Positions 19,347 to 20,376 of a stretch of 20,376 nt of DNA are shown here, piece by piece. The first letter of the stretch is position 1. Each line of letters begins with the position of its first letter. The stretch is from Basidiobolus ranarum (Eukaryota > Basidiobolomycota > Basidiobolomycetes > Basidiobolales), in NCBI GenBank assembly GCA_040143965.1, contig JASJQH010000229.1, positions 1 through 20,376 of the forward strand, written 5' to 3'. Below the pieces are notes generated by a model that was given only the letters and a program-made list of their open reading frames with translations, made no database searches and was not told the DNA's origin. Position numbers and translations under genes: made by a program.

Positions 19347-19700
19347 GAATCTCGTAGATTTTTGCTTCTCCAAGTGTAGTAATTCATTTTCTGATCTGTT
19401 TATCTATGTGGCGATTCTTACTGCCATTCCGATGAAGGATCAATGATTCAAGTGTATTTGTGTTAATAATACTGCTCTCCTAGGATAAAGTCAAGATTTA
19501 TCTCTCATTATCATACCACTGGACAATCTACAATATCTTCTGGAGAATGATATATGATTTACATGGTACAGAGAGCTGTGATAGTTTCCCTTCATAAAAT
19601 ACTCTAGTTGCTAGCAGTTCAAGTATCCTCTTGCTAATAACATTCTTGGCAATATCCTCAATTTTGCCTGATCTTCTTCTGGTGTCTCCTCCTTAGTATA
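19347..19700. other. Spacer with an unassigned short open frame
   Basis: No supportable gene. A 54-codon open frame on the minus strand at 19528-19692 has protein-like composition (see findings) but no recognised domain. Confidence 0.4.
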
Positions 19701-19730
19701 GAAATTAGCATAGCCTAAACACCTACAGTC
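19701..19730 (+). repeat. Partial extra copy of the inverted-repeat tip
   Basis: GAAATTAGCATAGCCTAAAC and the following ACACCTA.. differ by one base in the first 26 from 19956 onward, the outer end of the 82-bp inverted repeat, and lie in the same orientation. After about 30 bases the two diverge. This suggests a second, related element or a truncated copy. Confidence 0.75.
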
Positions 19731-19811
19731 CATTTGGCAACATATAACACAAACATCACCATGCTAGCTGTTATATTAATGAAACTATGGAATGGTTTGC
19801 AAGTTTGGCAA

Positions 19812-19860
19812 TATTTTGAAAAAGCCAGATGACTTTTAAAATGACTACTTTTTCAAAATA
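19812..19860. other. Hairpin, 13-bp perfect stem
   Basis: TATTTTGAAAAAG (19812-19824) and CTTTTTCAAAATA (19848-19860) are exact reverse complements around a 23-base loop that itself contains a TTTTAAAA palindrome. It lies between the two copies of the repeat tip. Confidence 0.75.
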
Positions 19861-19953
19861 CTTGTGTTTTTATATAAACAATTGATGGCCTGGCAAAGTA
19901 ATATCCCAATTTCTATAAACTTACATCATTCCATATTTAACATATATATTTTA

Positions 19954-20035
19954 TTGAAATTAGCATTGCCTAAACACCTATATAGTCATATATAGCTTAG
20001 TACTTAGTTATCTTATAATTCACTAAGATATTATC
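19954..20035 (-). repeat. 82-bp inverted repeat, right arm
   Basis: Exact reverse complement of 27-108. Its outer end (19954) begins TTGAAATTAGCATTGCC. The identity ends abruptly at 20035/20036, so the inner 312 bases to the terminal direct repeat are unique to this side. Confidence 0.93.
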
Positions 20036-20347
20036 CATTGTTGGAGGATCTTGACATAATGGGGGTAGACTTTGGGTATTAGAAGCAACTTATGATAGTG
20101 TGTTTTAGTTGTTAAAGTATTTGGGAGCCTGTTGGAAGTGGTGTGGAGAATTAGAGGAATTAGTGGTTTTCACTTATTGATTTATTGAGTAGAAAGTTGA
20201 CATTTAGAGTTTTGTCAAGATGTAAGCAAAATAACATGTAGAATGTGTTAAGGAAGGTCCCAGGAACCTGTGTGCAAAGTTTGGGGCTTCTAGCACAAGT
20301 TTGAAAAATCTATATATCTGAGAACTTCTAAGTTGGTAAAAATATTC
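20036..20347. other. Inner segment of the putative foldback element
   Basis: These 312 bases run from the right inverted-repeat arm to the 29-bp terminal repeat. I find no coding frame and no resemblance to a transposase. With the first 26 bases of the window they would form the 338-base centre of a MITE-like element. Confidence 0.45.
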
Positions 20348-20376
20348 TAAGTAAATTCCGATTGAGAATAATTGAT
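20348..20376. repeat. Terminal direct repeat, right copy
   Basis: Identical over all 29 bases to 1-29 and flush with the window end. Confidence 0.95.

Overview
This window looks like nuclear DNA of a fungus, most likely an early-diverging lineage (Mucoromycota or Zoopagomycota; this placement is inference). The genes are eukaryotic and split by short GT..AG introns, mostly 51-66 nt, often with a CTAAY-like branch site. Spacers are AT-rich and hold TA microsatellites. One gene encodes an acyl-carrier-protein phosphopantetheinyl transferase of the type fused to the fungal fatty-acid-synthase alpha chain. No bacterial operons, CRISPR arrays, rRNA or tRNA genes were found.

Layout, left to right: a repeat end and a gene-free stretch (1-843); ribosomal protein eL24 (minus, 844-1491); Mo25/Hym1 scaffold protein (minus, 1823-3376, ten exons); an unrecognised 137-residue protein (minus, 3641-4114); a 1.1 kb spacer with an unassigned ORF; NAC subunit beta/BTF3 (plus, 5216-5821); cohesin kleisin Rad21/Scc1 (plus, 6353-8554, eight exons); mitochondrial Hsp70 (plus, 9291-11346); cohesin Smc1 (minus, 11785-15597); a decayed intronless copy of glycine dehydrogenase P-protein (plus, about 16080-17030); a synaptobrevin-type R-SNARE (plus, 17462-18016); a free-standing FAS2-type phosphopantetheinyl transferase (minus, 18115-18519); a Mediator subunit 11 candidate (plus, 18716-19304); and a repeat-rich right end.

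Most genes are housekeeping: translation (eL24, NAC), protein import and folding (mtHsp70), chromosome cohesion (Rad21 and Smc1, two subunits of one ring, on either side of mtHsp70), morphogenesis signalling (Mo25), vesicle fusion (R-SNARE), carrier-protein activation and transcription (Med11). I see no operon-like logic or defence or mobile cargo system. The unusual parts are these: (1) the two window ends share an exact 29-bp direct repeat and an exact 82-bp inverted repeat, so end-to-end joining gives a foldback element of about 0.5 kb, meaning the sequence is either a closed circle or is bounded by copies of one dispersed repeat; (2) the glycine dehydrogenase pseudogene; (3) the stand-alone FAS2-type transferase; (4) an apparent start codon split by an intron in the SNARE gene; (5) several protein-like but broken stretches in the spacers.

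Exon coordinates were worked out by eye from splice signals and reading-frame continuity. All multi-exon models below sum to a whole number of codons.
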